The notes beneath the pieces are model-generated. The model saw only the letters and a list, made by a program, of their open reading frames with translations. It did no database searches and was not told the DNA's origin. From Serinus canaria (Eukaryota > Chordata > Aves > Passeriformes > Fringillidae), in contig NC_066316.1 in NCBI RefSeq assembly GCF_022539315.1, positions 36,147,245 to 36,211,244 on the forward strand: a DNA stretch of 64,000 nucleotides, read 5' to 3'. A program made the position numbers and the translations under genes. Numbering within the stretch: position 1 is the first letter of the stretch; each line of letters begins with the position of its first letter. Below are positions 52,401 through 64,000 of this stretch, in pieces.

Positions 52401-54929
52401 ACTAAGTGAGAAACTAACAGTTTGCTATTTGTAGTCACTTAAAATGAACTTGTGAACTTCCTCAATGAAACATGAACCTATTTCATTAAAAAAATCAAAT
52501 CAAATTATAATATTGTAGCTGTTGGAAGTATAATCCTTACAATTAGGGATTTACAACTTGTCTGAACCATAACATTTTGCTTAGTAGGTTTTGTCACATA
52601 GGAATGCTACTTAATTTTTTAAATTATTTTTGAGGCAAGTCCTGTATAACAGCTTTATATAAAACATGTGATGTAGTAACTCTATAACCTTGTCCTAACC
52701 CCTGTACATCTGTAAAGGTACTTCCTGTAAAGGAGGCATAGTTTGTGTACAAATACTCTGTTTTTACTTAGTATATCTACCTCCCTTCTCAAGTACTTGC
52801 AAATGGGAAACAAGAGACAAAAGGAAGTAGTTGGTGTGAATGCAGTGATAAAATGACATTTCTTAATTATATTAACTTTTCTAGAAGAGAGTATTTTACC
52901 ATTGGGAACTTTTCCTATAGTATAAATAACTTTTCCCTGCACTAAGAAATCTGAACATGGTACAAATGTGGCCACAAAGAAAAAAAAGCATACTCAAAGA
53001 TAAAAAAAACCTACCAAAAATACATTTCTCCCAGAAATTTTTGTAATTCTTGTGAAACATTTCCTGATTAAATACTTTCCATTTTGTTCATTTAGTCCTC
53101 TGTGTATATTTGTTTATGAAGAAAGGCAATATGTATTTAACCACAGATCACATATTGTATCAAATATCTGATGTTTATAGTCATAAATAAAAATGCAGGA
53201 CTGTCTTTTAGTACTTGTGTGTGCTGTCAGTCAACATCACTTAGTAAATTGAAATTATTATTTTTTTAGCATATGAGTCAATGTAAATGCATTTGATGAG
53301 AAGGCATATAAAAATATGGTATAATTGAGAAGCAGTATATGATGGATGTCAAGAAAATAATTAGAATGGTAACAGCTTGAATTTTTGTTACCTCCACAAA
53401 ATAAATTGGTTCTGTAACTTTCTGCATTCCTTGGGTGGTATATTTAAACAATTGAAGAAAGAAAAGGAAATTTTGAAAGTGAAGTAAATGCCATACTGAT
53501 GCTGTATTTGAATACTTCACAGGTTTCTTAAAGGAGATCATATTTGTGATCAGGATGAGTGAGCTTTTTTGATTAAAAAGGACAAACTTAAGGTCCTATA
53601 CATTTTCCAGACGATTCAAAGCTCACTTGAAATGCTGGAATAACTCCCTTTTCTTTACCACCTCCTCCTTTTGGACAGAAACCAAACCTGCATTTGACTC
53701 CTTAAAGAGAAAAACAGGTAAACACCCTTTCCCTCCAGGCTGTTAGTTCAGTCTTTCTTACCTTTTAGCATTCTCCATAGGAAGCTCCAGACCCATGCCA
53801 GCTTCTTTACAGATTTTATTTTGTTTCTAATTATTTATTTTTCTATATTCTCATTCTCTTGTTGGTGCTTCAGAAAAATGTGTTGTTGCTGAAGTTTGGT
53901 ATTCTGAAGCATGAAAATACAGCCTGTTGTGTAAAAACAGCAGAAAAGTGACATTTCTATGGGAAAAATAGTCTGCTGAAGACAGTCCTTGGTAAACAAT
54001 TCAAAGAATGTCGTCTCCCTGCCATTAAAATTATTTCTATCACAAAAAAAGTAATCCTTGAGCTATATGAATTTGCTTATTTCCTCTCATGAATCAAATG
54101 TATGCTTCTATATTTCTAGTCTATTACAATCTATACTTGCTGTATTGATTTGTGTGTTTCTAGCAAACAAGATCAATGATTTTGATATAGCAGAGACAGC
54201 ATGTTATAGTCCACCCAATCTTATTTTTAAATCTCAAACAATGAAGTGAAACTCAGTTTAAAAGCACATTTTTCATTTAGATTTCTAATGCTTTCACATA
54301 AGAAAAGAATGTCAAGGGTTTTCAGGTGAAGGCAGGTATTATAAAAAGTGCCAGTCAGCTACCAAATGATTATAATTAAACATTAGATCACTATCAAAAA
54401 ATAATATCAGAGCAGAATTGACAGTTTTCAATTACCTTGTTATAGGGCTAAGACAGCTTTTGCTCACAAGGGATTAATTATCACTGTGCATTTCCATATG
54501 AGCCTGTACTCAAATCACCATTGTAGCTGTCACTTTGACTTTGGTTTTAAGTCTTTTTTTAATAGGTGACTGTACAGTCATGAAGTGCTGAAAGTTTGTT
54601 AAACATATTGGACTGTTGCCCTGTACTGTGTTTGTGCTGTGTAGACAAACATCTGGCCTGGCTGCTGGCCTGGCTGTTGTTGTGTACCTGACCGTAAATT
54701 AGCAGAACAGGATATTTGTATCTGAATTCTTATTACACTGTGCATTTTTGAATCACAGATTTAGTAATGCCAGGCTGATGAGAGGGAAGGTGTTAACTGG
54801 TGAATTTTATGTGCCTGGACCCCAGGTACCAATGCCAGAAATGGAAATGAATAGAAGAGTGTTGGTGCTACACTAAACTGAGCTAGCTGTGAAACACTGC
54901 TGGTAGAGAAACCTAATTCTCCAAAGGGT

Positions 54930-54950
54930 GGTGTGTTTGTGTGTGTGTGT
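54930..54950. repeat. Short (TG)n tract
   Basis: TG dinucleotides with one TTT interruption; a minor simple repeat. Confidence 0.75.
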
Positions 54951-57900
54951 TTTGCTAGTGTCAGCCAGTGGAAAATGTCTCATCCTCCACTTGCAGGGCT
55001 GCAAGAGCCATAGGAGAGTAAAGGAGGAGATGGGACACAGCCAGGACTGGGCTAGAGGTCTGAACTGGAGGCATTCACCTCTTGTGATCATAAAGCTGTA
55101 TCTGAGCAGCAGCAAACTGTATCTGAATGCACGAGTCCATGACTGTGCGAGTTAACTGTTGATTTCCCTTTCTTGCCTCCAGTAATCACATAGTTGCTTC
55201 TTCCTTACCCCTCAGCATTAGCACTCAACTGACCAGAAAGAGAAAGGGCTGAGTCGGGATCTGAACCAGTTAAAGCCAATCCCAGAGAAAGTAACTCTCA
55301 GCTGTGTGAGAAATAAAAGCAGGTTATAGAATTTAGAAGTTTTCAGGTCTGTGAGAGCAGTAAACAAAACAGTAGGCTTGAAGGTGGCATCATAATTATA
55401 AGTCCAGGCATAGCTGGGCTTGGTGGTTCAGAATTCCTGTTGGGTTTGTTTTTGGCATCTTTGTTTTTCAGTGCTTTCTACTAAAACGAATTTGTGAGTG
55501 ACCTTTCAGTAAATGAATTGATCTCCCACATTTGCCTTTGATATAATACAGAATTCTTTTTGGTTTTAAAATAAATTCACCAGGAATGCTGTATTACAAA
55601 AAGCAAAGTATTTCAAGATCTGATTGTAAATGTCTCTTGGTAAAAGTCCTATTGACCATACTGATATTTCTGAATGAAGTATAGTGGCCCAGTTGTTGAG
55701 AATTCTTTCTTACTACTTCAGATTCCTTTAAATGAAGCATACATATCAGCAATTCTGAACTGGTGAAAAAGCTGATACTTCCTGTAGAGTAACTGCTATT
55801 TGAATTGCTTTTTGTCTGGAGAAAGCCAAAGGAATTATTTGAAAATGAGGGAAAAAGTGTTAAGCTTTCTTGTGCTTTATTGCATGGAATATTCATGGAG
55901 AAATTTTAGGTAAGACAGATGAAGTAGAAGGTTGTTTAAGCAAGACTTTTTGGTCCTATCCAGAGTGCTTTAGGGAGTAATTGAACTGAAGATAATTCCA
56001 CTTATAACAAGAAATTAAATTTAGATTTAGACATACTAAAATTAGTAATAAATATTATTTAGGCCAGTTTTTCTCATCAGGTGGCAAGAATTGTAGGTGA
56101 GCTTCTCTTTATCTTCCCCATCCTCCTTTTTGTCAGTAACCAAAAATTGTAAGGAAAGAGTCTTTGATTAAAAGTAATGTGTGGTAATGATTATAAACAA
56201 TACATGTAAAGACCCTGTGGTTTGTGTGTTTGCCTAGGGCCTTTGTTGTTAGGGCACCATCACATGCCAGCTTTAGTAACGAGTGCTAGCCAACATTTAT
56301 GTTGATAGTTTGTTCTGATTTTTTTTTTCTTTTCTTCAGATTTTGTTTCAGTATGACGTAGGTAAAAGAAAATGAAAATGCTGGCTACCTTCCTGCTTGA
56401 GTAGAGCAGTTTGTCAGCTGAACACATCTGGCCTTTGACAGGCATGCTTGTATTTGATTACCTACTGAAGATGTAGTGCAGGCACACACAAGTTGGGTAA
56501 ACATGCTGAGGGGGCAGTTTCCTTACCTCCCATGAAGAATATTCATCTTAACTTGTTTTATGTAGAATTAAACTCATGCACTTTCTCTTAGAAGAAACTT
56601 TTACTAAGTCATTAATTATTTATGTGAATTTACATGCTATACTTCTGTCAAAAAATGATTTTATGATTTAATATGTTGTGTTAGTGAATATACACAGCAA
56701 AGCAGTGTTTTTTAACATGCTGGATCTTAAATAAGAGGCTTATTCTTTTGTCTGTGTTTTACCTGCAGATGATGCAATTACTCTAAGTCTACTCAGAGAG
56801 GAGAGCTAGAGAGCACAAAGTGTTCAGTGAAAGATTCACTGACCTTCACCCCCAGACTGCTTAGGTGAGCAATGCCTGCAATGGGTCACAAGAAAGTCTT
56901 TGCTTAACCAATACACTTCAGCAAAATATGTCTGCAATATTTTTCTTTAACATTTGCCATTATGGCAGTCATGAGAAGCTTATATTGCTGCATCAGCTCT
57001 TTCTCTAGTATTCTTTTAGTTGCCATGATTTGGGGTGTTTTTCTTTTTAAAGGCAAGAAGATGCATAACTAAAACATAATGATTTATCTGCTGAATATTT
57101 TAAATGTAGCAGAGAAATTGAAATAAGATTTGACAATTTGACTTATGATGTATGGTAGAGAGGAGAGAAAAATGTTTTAAGGGAACTGAACTGCTCAGAG
57201 ACATTCAGAGAGCTCTGCAAATCAATGCTGGGAGTGACGGACTCATATATCAACCATGACTCTGCACCAGCCAGAAAGTAATGAGAACTTCAGTAATTTG
57301 GCTCTGCTATGGTTGAATGCTGCTTCTGGGTGAAATTTCATGAGCATATTAGAAGTGAGGCCAGGTCATTTCTGTCTTAGCAGACAGAGGTAATTTTAAA
57401 AATAGTGGTACTTGCCCTGGAAATAAAACTTGGGTGAACAGCAAACTGTAGCTGCAGAAGTATATGAGAATAAGTGTATGCATTTCACTTCAGCCATTTA
57501 TTTCCCCCCTTTCTGTACTGTTTTTGAGTTTTTGTTCCCTTTTCAGGTAGATTAAAGGGAAGATCTGTAAAAAAGAGGTTAAGAAATGTATTCACAGGTA
57601 AGTTGTGAGAAACCGTTGTGGTTTATGAAAAAGGATATTGGGATAACTCATTCTGTGGGAGATGTTAGAAAAGAAGAAAGAAAATAAAAAAGAAAACCAT
57701 CCCCTTAGTAAGTTTATGTTTTTTGGTGATACTCTTTCTGTACCTCCCTTACATGAAAAAAAACGATGGGTTTACTTGCTCTTCTTTTAGCTGGAATGGG
57801 AAACTTTGCTGTAACCTGAGATATTGTAAAGTAAAGAAGGGCTGTTCTTTTGATACCAAAAGGGAAAACACTTCAGATTTGGGACTGGGAAGCATTCTTT

Positions 57901-60034
57901 TGAAAGTAGTTTTAGATTTTCTTTGCTCTAAGAAATCTTCTAGTGTAGTATACATTACCACTGTATTCTGATAAGGTTAAAATGATTTTTCAAGAAAGTA
58001 TTTTAATTGTTTACCATAATAAATCAGAGTCAAATGAAATTTGTGTGGTGATGACAGTTCATCAGGGAGCCTCTGGAAGCCTTGTGGAGAAGGAGCATTT
58101 GACTACTTTTAATACACAAACAGTGTTTAACTTATAATTTCCTAGCTTTTTGTTGCTTTCCAAATTATCCTAATGTGTACAGAAGTCCAAAGACAAGAAT
58201 CCAAAGACAAGCTCTATTTTTGAAAACTGGCAGAATTTTCCATTGGGATAGAAAACCACTTGGATGAATGATAGGAGGTATGTTGTTTTTCCCCTCTGCC
58301 CCATGTTTAAAGCATCTTTCTCTGGTTGCCAAACTGTATGGCAAACTATCTTGTTCTTTTGGGTTGCAGTTACTGCTGTCAGATATTCAGATGGCTTTAA
58401 GAAGTCACAGAGTGGGTTTTTTCCACTTTTTCCTAGACTAAAAAAGTATCATGTCTTCTTTCCTTACTTCTGTATTTGTATTTATTTGAAGTTCTGCTGG
58501 AGTAATCCATGTCCGTCCCTTCCATGGCTTGCTACTGCAGTCTGGGATCATCTCAAGCACAGTGGGAAGTTGAATTTTGTCCTTCAAGTTTAGAAGCAGT
58601 AACATTTCTGAATTTAAAAACTCCTGAACCAACAGCTTTTTTAAAATCCAATTTAAAAGTAGTTTACATTTTTCTATAAAACAGCACCTTTCAATTATTT
58701 TTGAAAAATTATCTCAGCATTTAAAATTTGTGTTTTCAACTGGTATTCATGTATTTGTTGTTTTTCCCATGATAACATTAATTTTAAAATATGCAATGAT
58801 TAAAAAAATTTCAATACAGCGGGAACAGATGGCACTTCAGTATTGAAATGGCCTTTGGACTGAAAAATAAATTTTTATTCAAAAACTTTGACTTTCTCTT
58901 AGGTTTGAAAATAGTTCATGTAAGAGAGTCTGTTACAGCAGTTTGCACTGGTCCATGAAAAGATCTGATTTATGGCAGTATTCCTCAACTAAAAATGTGT
59001 AGCAGGGTGAAATCCCATTTCTTGATGTGAATCACAGTTCTTATCTTCCTTGCTGCCTCTCTGTGTGATACACGTGGTAAATATGGGCAGGATCTAGCCT
59101 GAACACCTCCCAGTACCAGGAGGGTAAGTAGGGGAATCCTTGGGCATTGAGCTCAAGAGTGACTGAAATTCCATTGCTTCCAGGAACATCACAGCCTCTT
59201 GTCTAACTGATAAGCTCTTCCAGTAAAAGAATTGCAGAACAGCAATTGCCATTCCTGGAAAATGCCTGATTAGATGCTCTCTCCCATAGAGTAGAACAAA
59301 TCAATGATGGGGAGGGAGGAGATGTTTTGCCTTTGTTGTTCAGTCATGTTGATTTTCAGTATGCAGGTGGCATCTTCATGCTAGAGTGATAGACATATTA
59401 GAAAAGTACACCAGTGGGACTTTGCCCCATTTTAGTCAAAATGCAGAGGTAATTAACAGTGTAAGGAGAAAATGCCACTCTGTTAGACAACTGTTCAGCA
59501 CACTAGATTAAAACATAGTTTGGACTGGAATAGCCATTGCAGAGGAGCTGTTGGGCTTTGACAGCTTGGATGAAGAGGGTTGTTAAACTTCCTGAACAAG
59601 AATTTGAAGTGAGGAATATTGAATACATTGCCAAGGTACTTCTTTCCAGGAAGTGGTACTTTACATTCCATCTTAAAATTAATTTTAAAGTTAAGAAATC
59701 TTAGGTACAAGAATGTATTTTATCTTTTGCTTTTCAGAATCAATCCTCTTAAATTCATTTGTTTTCCATATGCTGTCTCTAGGGCATCATTTTGTGATAA
59801 CTGTATGTTCTATTTGTAATATTTGTTAGTTGTTCTTGAGGGGCACATGGGCTTGTTAGTGCCAAAAACTGTAAATGCAGTTACCTGAATGGTGGGGCTT
59901 GCCTGGAGAGGATTGGGTTTCATGTATCAGGGTTTTCTGCCTTGTGCAGTTTTTTTGTTTCTAATTAGACATGGCTCTACAGATTTTTTCAGCTTAGGAG
60001 TATATTAGGAGATATTTGAACCAGGCCTTCTACA

Positions 60035-60265
60035 ATAATCAGAATCATCAAGGCTGGAAGAGACTTTTAAACATTAAGTCAAAATTTTCACAGAAGGAGA
60101 TCATGTTGGTCAAACAGGACCTTCAATTTGTAAATCCCTATTGGCTGGGCTTGGTCCCCTGGTTGTCCTGCATGTGAAATGGCACTCAGGATGATCTCAT
60201 CCATAACCTTCCCTGAGGTTAGGCTGATGGGCCTGTAGTGCCCTGGATCATCCTTCTGACCCTAA
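60035..60265 (-). mobile_element. Decayed CR1 LINE fragment with internal deletion
   Basis: On the minus strand this encodes a piece of CR1 reverse transcriptase. It starts at about 60262 with GQKDDPGHYRPISLTS, GKVMDEIILSAIS, and after a one-base frame change HMQDNQGTKPSQ, stop, GFT, stop, RSCLTNMISFC. The usual VP before GKVM is missing, and two in-frame stops are present. Instead of continuing through the polymerase, the sequence then passes at about 60075 into AAAGTCTCTTCCAGCCTTGATGATTCTGA, which resembles the CR1 3' terminus. It therefore seems to be an old copy with most of the polymerase deleted. It is certainly inactive. Confidence 0.85.
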
Positions 60266-60413
60266 CAAAACTTAATTAATAATTTGCTTGACCTTACTAT
60301 TACTCTGATACTCCTATTACCAGCAAAAATTGCCTAGATTAGTTAAAAACTGGTGAGGGCTTTCATCCATCCTGGTATCAGCCTTGTTTTTTATCAGTTC
60401 CCAATCTTGAAAA

Positions 60414-60800
60414 TTAATTTAAAGGGTCAATATTGCATGCCTCTTCACTGCTGTCTGTGGAAGAAGCTGTACCATCCAACTCTTGCTCATTGCACGTGGA
60501 AGCCTGTGTTGGTGGTGTTGGACTGCAGATTTTCTCTGGGTTTGGGTGCCCTCCAGAAAGGGAGGTGGTGGCCAGCCCAGAGGAGCACTCCTCATCCTCA
60601 ATACTGTTAGTACACTTCCCAGTGGTTAATTTATCATGAGCCAGTGCCTTGCTGACCTCTGCAGAGAGCTGATATAATGTGCTTTTTAGGATTTTGTGAG
60701 AGATGGATGCCACTTCCCACAATCCAGTGCAGTCACCTGTGATAAAACTTAAGTGTGTCAAACCAAAATTAAATGTGAATGAGGCTGTGCTAAGGTGCAT
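60414..60800 (-). other. Unidentified minus-strand open frame, 128 codons (possible retrocopy or chance)
   Basis: An open frame read from an ATG at 60800 down to a TAA at 60414-60416. I do not recognise the product. The N-terminal half looks mixed hydrophobic/polar; the C-terminal half is acidic and Ser/Thr/Pro-rich (for example PTPPTQASTC and DGTASSTDSSEEA), resembling a disordered protein tail. Upstream the same frame stays open for only about twelve more codons before a stop, with no splice site that I trust. No poly(A) tail was seen after the stop. It lies just upstream, on the same strand, of the CR1 fragment at 60035-60265 but shows no CR1 motif. A fragment of a processed pseudogene or a chance frame in GC-richer DNA are both possible. 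Confidence 0.2.
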
Positions 60801-63800
60801 GGGGGAAAGAGTCGACCTATTCCCATTTGTTTTCTTCTAACAAACTCTGGTAAGGTCTGAAAGATTACTACTTGTCAGGAATCTATCTTCTGTTTCATCA
60901 TTGTGCAGTTGCTTGATATCCAGTCCCTCATGTTTTGTGACAGCCTTGTAAGAAACTAATGCTGCTGCTGTGACTGTTTAGAAAGGAAAAGGGATTTTAT
61001 CTCGAATTGTATTACAAACCTGCTTTCATGTAAGGTCCCTATTACATTGTTTACGGCTTTTTTATTCTACCATGTGCTTTGCTTTTTTTAATCAGACTTT
61101 ACCTAATTCAGTTTTGAGGGTTTGTTTATTTTATTCAGCCTCTGCTGCAGAAGATGACTAATGAACAATATTTTTTTCTTTTAACCTGCTGTGTATGCAG
61201 TGCTGCATGCCACTGCAGTTTGTCTGTTCTTTTGTATCCACTGGATGCCTGCTTTTTATTTTTGTTTTATTTTTGGTTTTATTTTCCTCCCACTATAAAC
61301 CTATTTGCTTTGCTGATACCTCCCAGGAATATTTAGCCTCTCATAAAGTTTGTGTGTGAAATACCTATGGAGATGTTTGTGTATGTTTTAAATTAGATGT
61401 CTACAGTATTTAGTATTCAGATACAGTGGTTTCTTTTGGGCACATGAAATTTAATTATAAGGCAGATTGTACTTGTCTTCAAAAATAGGGTACAAGACAA
61501 AAAATCTAATCCATTTCTTCTTTAATAACTGTTATAGTAAAAATTCAAATTCATGGAATATTTGTCATATGAACAACTGTTCTTGAAGCTATATTTCATA
61601 AATAAGGACAAGAATTAAATTCCAAACAGCCTCCTGGCAAAAGCAACAAAAGGCAAAATGATCTAGCTCTGTAATGGGGAGTCTGTTGCCCTCCGAGACA
61701 AGCCTGAGAAGAGATAATGTGCATATGGGACAGATATGGAGGTCATGTAAGGAGGAATCTTTTAATTTAATTAAAAGCATAATTAATCCTAGAGAGATTG
61801 TGTTACCTTCTATGGTTGGATTTTATGTGTCTGCAGTGTTTGCAAGCCAAAAAGTAAATGTATTTTTGACATTTAAAGATGAGAAAGTATCACTTTTTTT
61901 CTGCCAAGAAACTTATCTGATGGAGGAAGAATTAGTGAAATATTAAATGTCACTTTGCTGGCAAACATAAAATAGGCAATGCAGACCTTTACTTCTTGTA
62001 GAAAACATTATGATAAAACCAGCTTTTTTCCACACTGACTTGTTCTGATAAATTCTGCCTGTAGGATTTTTTCCTGTAGTAAACTGTTACATGCCATTGT
62101 ACTTGTATGTGGTGCTGTTCAGTGGCCAGAGAAGCCTAAGGTATTAAGCATGCATTTTAGAACAAAATGATACATTAAGAATTTTACAACATAATGTTTG
62201 CATTATGATGCTGCCTTCCATTTTCTGAGAACCAGCTGAACAATATATAATATAATACACTTAACTCTATTTTAACACAAACAGTTGCCTATGATGAATC
62301 TTTTGCTTGATGAATCTTCATTTTATCAACAGCTAATGAGCCTGGGTTTCACTTCTCCAGCTGAGAAGAGAGAAGGAATTTTCTGTTTTGCATGTCTGGA
62401 ACACCTTAGCTCCTGTTGTGCTACTGGTTCAGCATTTCTTGTAATGGGTCTGATAGCAAAGGGTCATCTGTTCTGAAGTTGCTGTTCATCACCTCTGTCT
62501 TGCTAGAATGCTATCAATTTATCTATCTATCATAAAGTTACTGGACCAGCAGTCTGAGACACTGATGGCTTATTTCAATATATAGTCATCCCAAAACGTA
62601 ATGCACTTTGCTTCCTGAATTTTTCAGATGCAGGAATTCTGAAATAATTGTTAGCAAAAGTGGGATTGTGCACACATGTTTTGTAGTCTGTAACTTTTTA
62701 GACATGGCATCTGCATACTTTACTTTGCTATAATGAGTGCTATAAAGTAGGTTTTTTTTTTTTTTCAAATTCTCGTTCCACACTCTCATTCCTCAGAAAA
62801 GCATCAATTTTCTTGCAACTAACAGAAATGGAAATTGATAGCTATCAAGACTCTTCAGAGTAATTTACCAGGACTATAAGAAAGTCTGGATTCCTGAGTC
62901 TTTCAAGCTCAACGTCTTTAACTTGTTAGTGTGACTCTGCACTAACATTAGCCTTTTGGCAAGTCATAAATGTTAAGCCTGATTTCCTGGGATGGGGTGA
63001 ATGTACTAAAGGAAGGGAGAAGATCCTCTTGGTTCCTGAACTGCTAGAACTGGGTGGCCTCTTGTCTTCCCCCACATTGTGTCATGTGCTCTTCTAACTC
63101 TAAGAAATTATTCTAAGGTTCTTAGGTCAACATAAACATGTGTTTCTCTTCTGCATTCCCATTTTCAGAATTTCCTGACTGGTTGTTCTGAGTTTTTGTA
63201 TTTAAAACTTTTATTGTGTGTCAAAGTATAATCTAGTATTGAAATTTATGGACACTCTCCATGGATTATGGTAACCAGAACTATTGCAGACTCCTCAACT
63301 GGTATTTACACCATGTAACAATTTACAAGAAATGGAGCTATAGTGTAGTTAAGTCAGTTCATTGTTCCTCTATTGTGAGCAACGTTGAAAGTGTATGCAA
63401 GAGGTTGCAAAGCCTGAATAGCTAAGTCAGACCATTGGATTTATAAAAATTGACATGTACACTTGCATAATCCTGTGTATAAACCATGTTGTAAAGAGAA
63501 AGATGGGTAGAACACGGCTGAACAAGAAGCATAATGATTTCCTACCAAGTATCAAGCAGTGTGTAGCTAAAGGAGGGCTGCTTGGTGGTGACAATGCTTT
63601 GTCTCTTTCCTGTGTAGGTTCAGTTGACATTTGCTCCTGCATGCTCCTGGTTATATTCCACTTAATTATTTCTTTCTTCACTAGCTAAGCAGGAAGAGGA
63701 GGAGCTCCCTGAAGTGTAGGGAAGGGAAAGCAATCAGGAGCTGTGCTTTGCTTTGCTCTGAAGAGCAGTAGGTGCACGGGCTCTTCTGAGAGCTGCGGAT

Positions 63801-64000
63801 TTCACAACTGTTTTCACACAGAGGAAATGCAGATCAGTTCTTCTCATTCAAAGGAGTCCACAGTGACACAGAACTAGATGCTACCTGTATATTTTTCCAA
63901 ACCGAAGTTTAAAGTATTATGGCACAAGATTAAAAGTGAGCTAATTACAACTTGGGAAGGAAGTGCAAAAAATGAATAGTTTCAATTTTTAAATTGCCTT

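Larger units (their letters stand above)
31037..64000 (+). other. SMYD3: SMYD3 intron (partial, at least 33 kb)
   Basis: No sequence encoding the expected next segment (CNxF followed by the EVGVGLYPS and NHSCDPNC motifs) was found from here to the window end, so the whole span is read as one long intron. SMYD3 is known for very large introns in mammals. Contents noted separately: poly(T) at 33216-33233, an LTR-like element (about 34968-35375), a 20-bp palindrome (37556-37575), a CR1 3' end (about 48093-48395), a decayed CR1 fragment (about 60035-60265), short TG repeats, two pseudo-exon candidates and an unidentified minus-strand frame at 60414-60800. I see nothing definable in the remaining stretches. 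Confidence 0.8.

Overview
The window looks like nuclear DNA of a bird. It is AT-rich, almost wholly intronic, and carries CR1-type LINE remnants and one probable avian-ERV-type LTR. The LTR resembles what I recall from songbirds, but that is an impression, not a search result. I see no bacterial, phage, CRISPR or operon features. Nearly all open reading frames of 60-170 codons look like chance frames in intron DNA.

One gene can be supported: SMYD3, a SET/MYND protein lysine methyltransferase, on the + strand. Four internal coding exons lie at 19101-19164, 25348-25455, 26554-26611 and 30900-31036. Each has an AG acceptor and a GTAAG donor. Reading phase is kept across all three joins, giving about 122 codons without a stop that match roughly residues 56-177 of the 428-residue human protein. 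They encode the second half of the MYND zinc finger and the following segment up to just before the catalytic core. The gene start, the first half of the MYND finger and everything from the catalytic SET core onward lie outside the window.

Layout: 1-19100 is intron, with a large TATC/TATATC/TA microsatellite near 5.2-5.4 kb. The region 19101-31036 is the exon cluster, with an antisense CR1 remnant at about 20.27-20.9 kb. From 31037 to 64000 there are at least 33 kb of one intron. It holds an LTR-like element near 35 kb, a 20-bp perfect palindrome at 37.56 kb, a sense CR1 3' end near 48.1-48.4 kb, a decayed antisense CR1 reverse-transcriptase fragment near 60.0-60.3 kb, and two pseudo-exon candidates.

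I did not find a new biological system here. The items most worth checking are the LTR with TATA and poly(A) signals inside a SMYD3 intron, the compact 51-nt cassette candidate at 57547-57597, the divergent short exon at 26554-26611, and a minus-strand frame at 60414-60800 that I could not identify.
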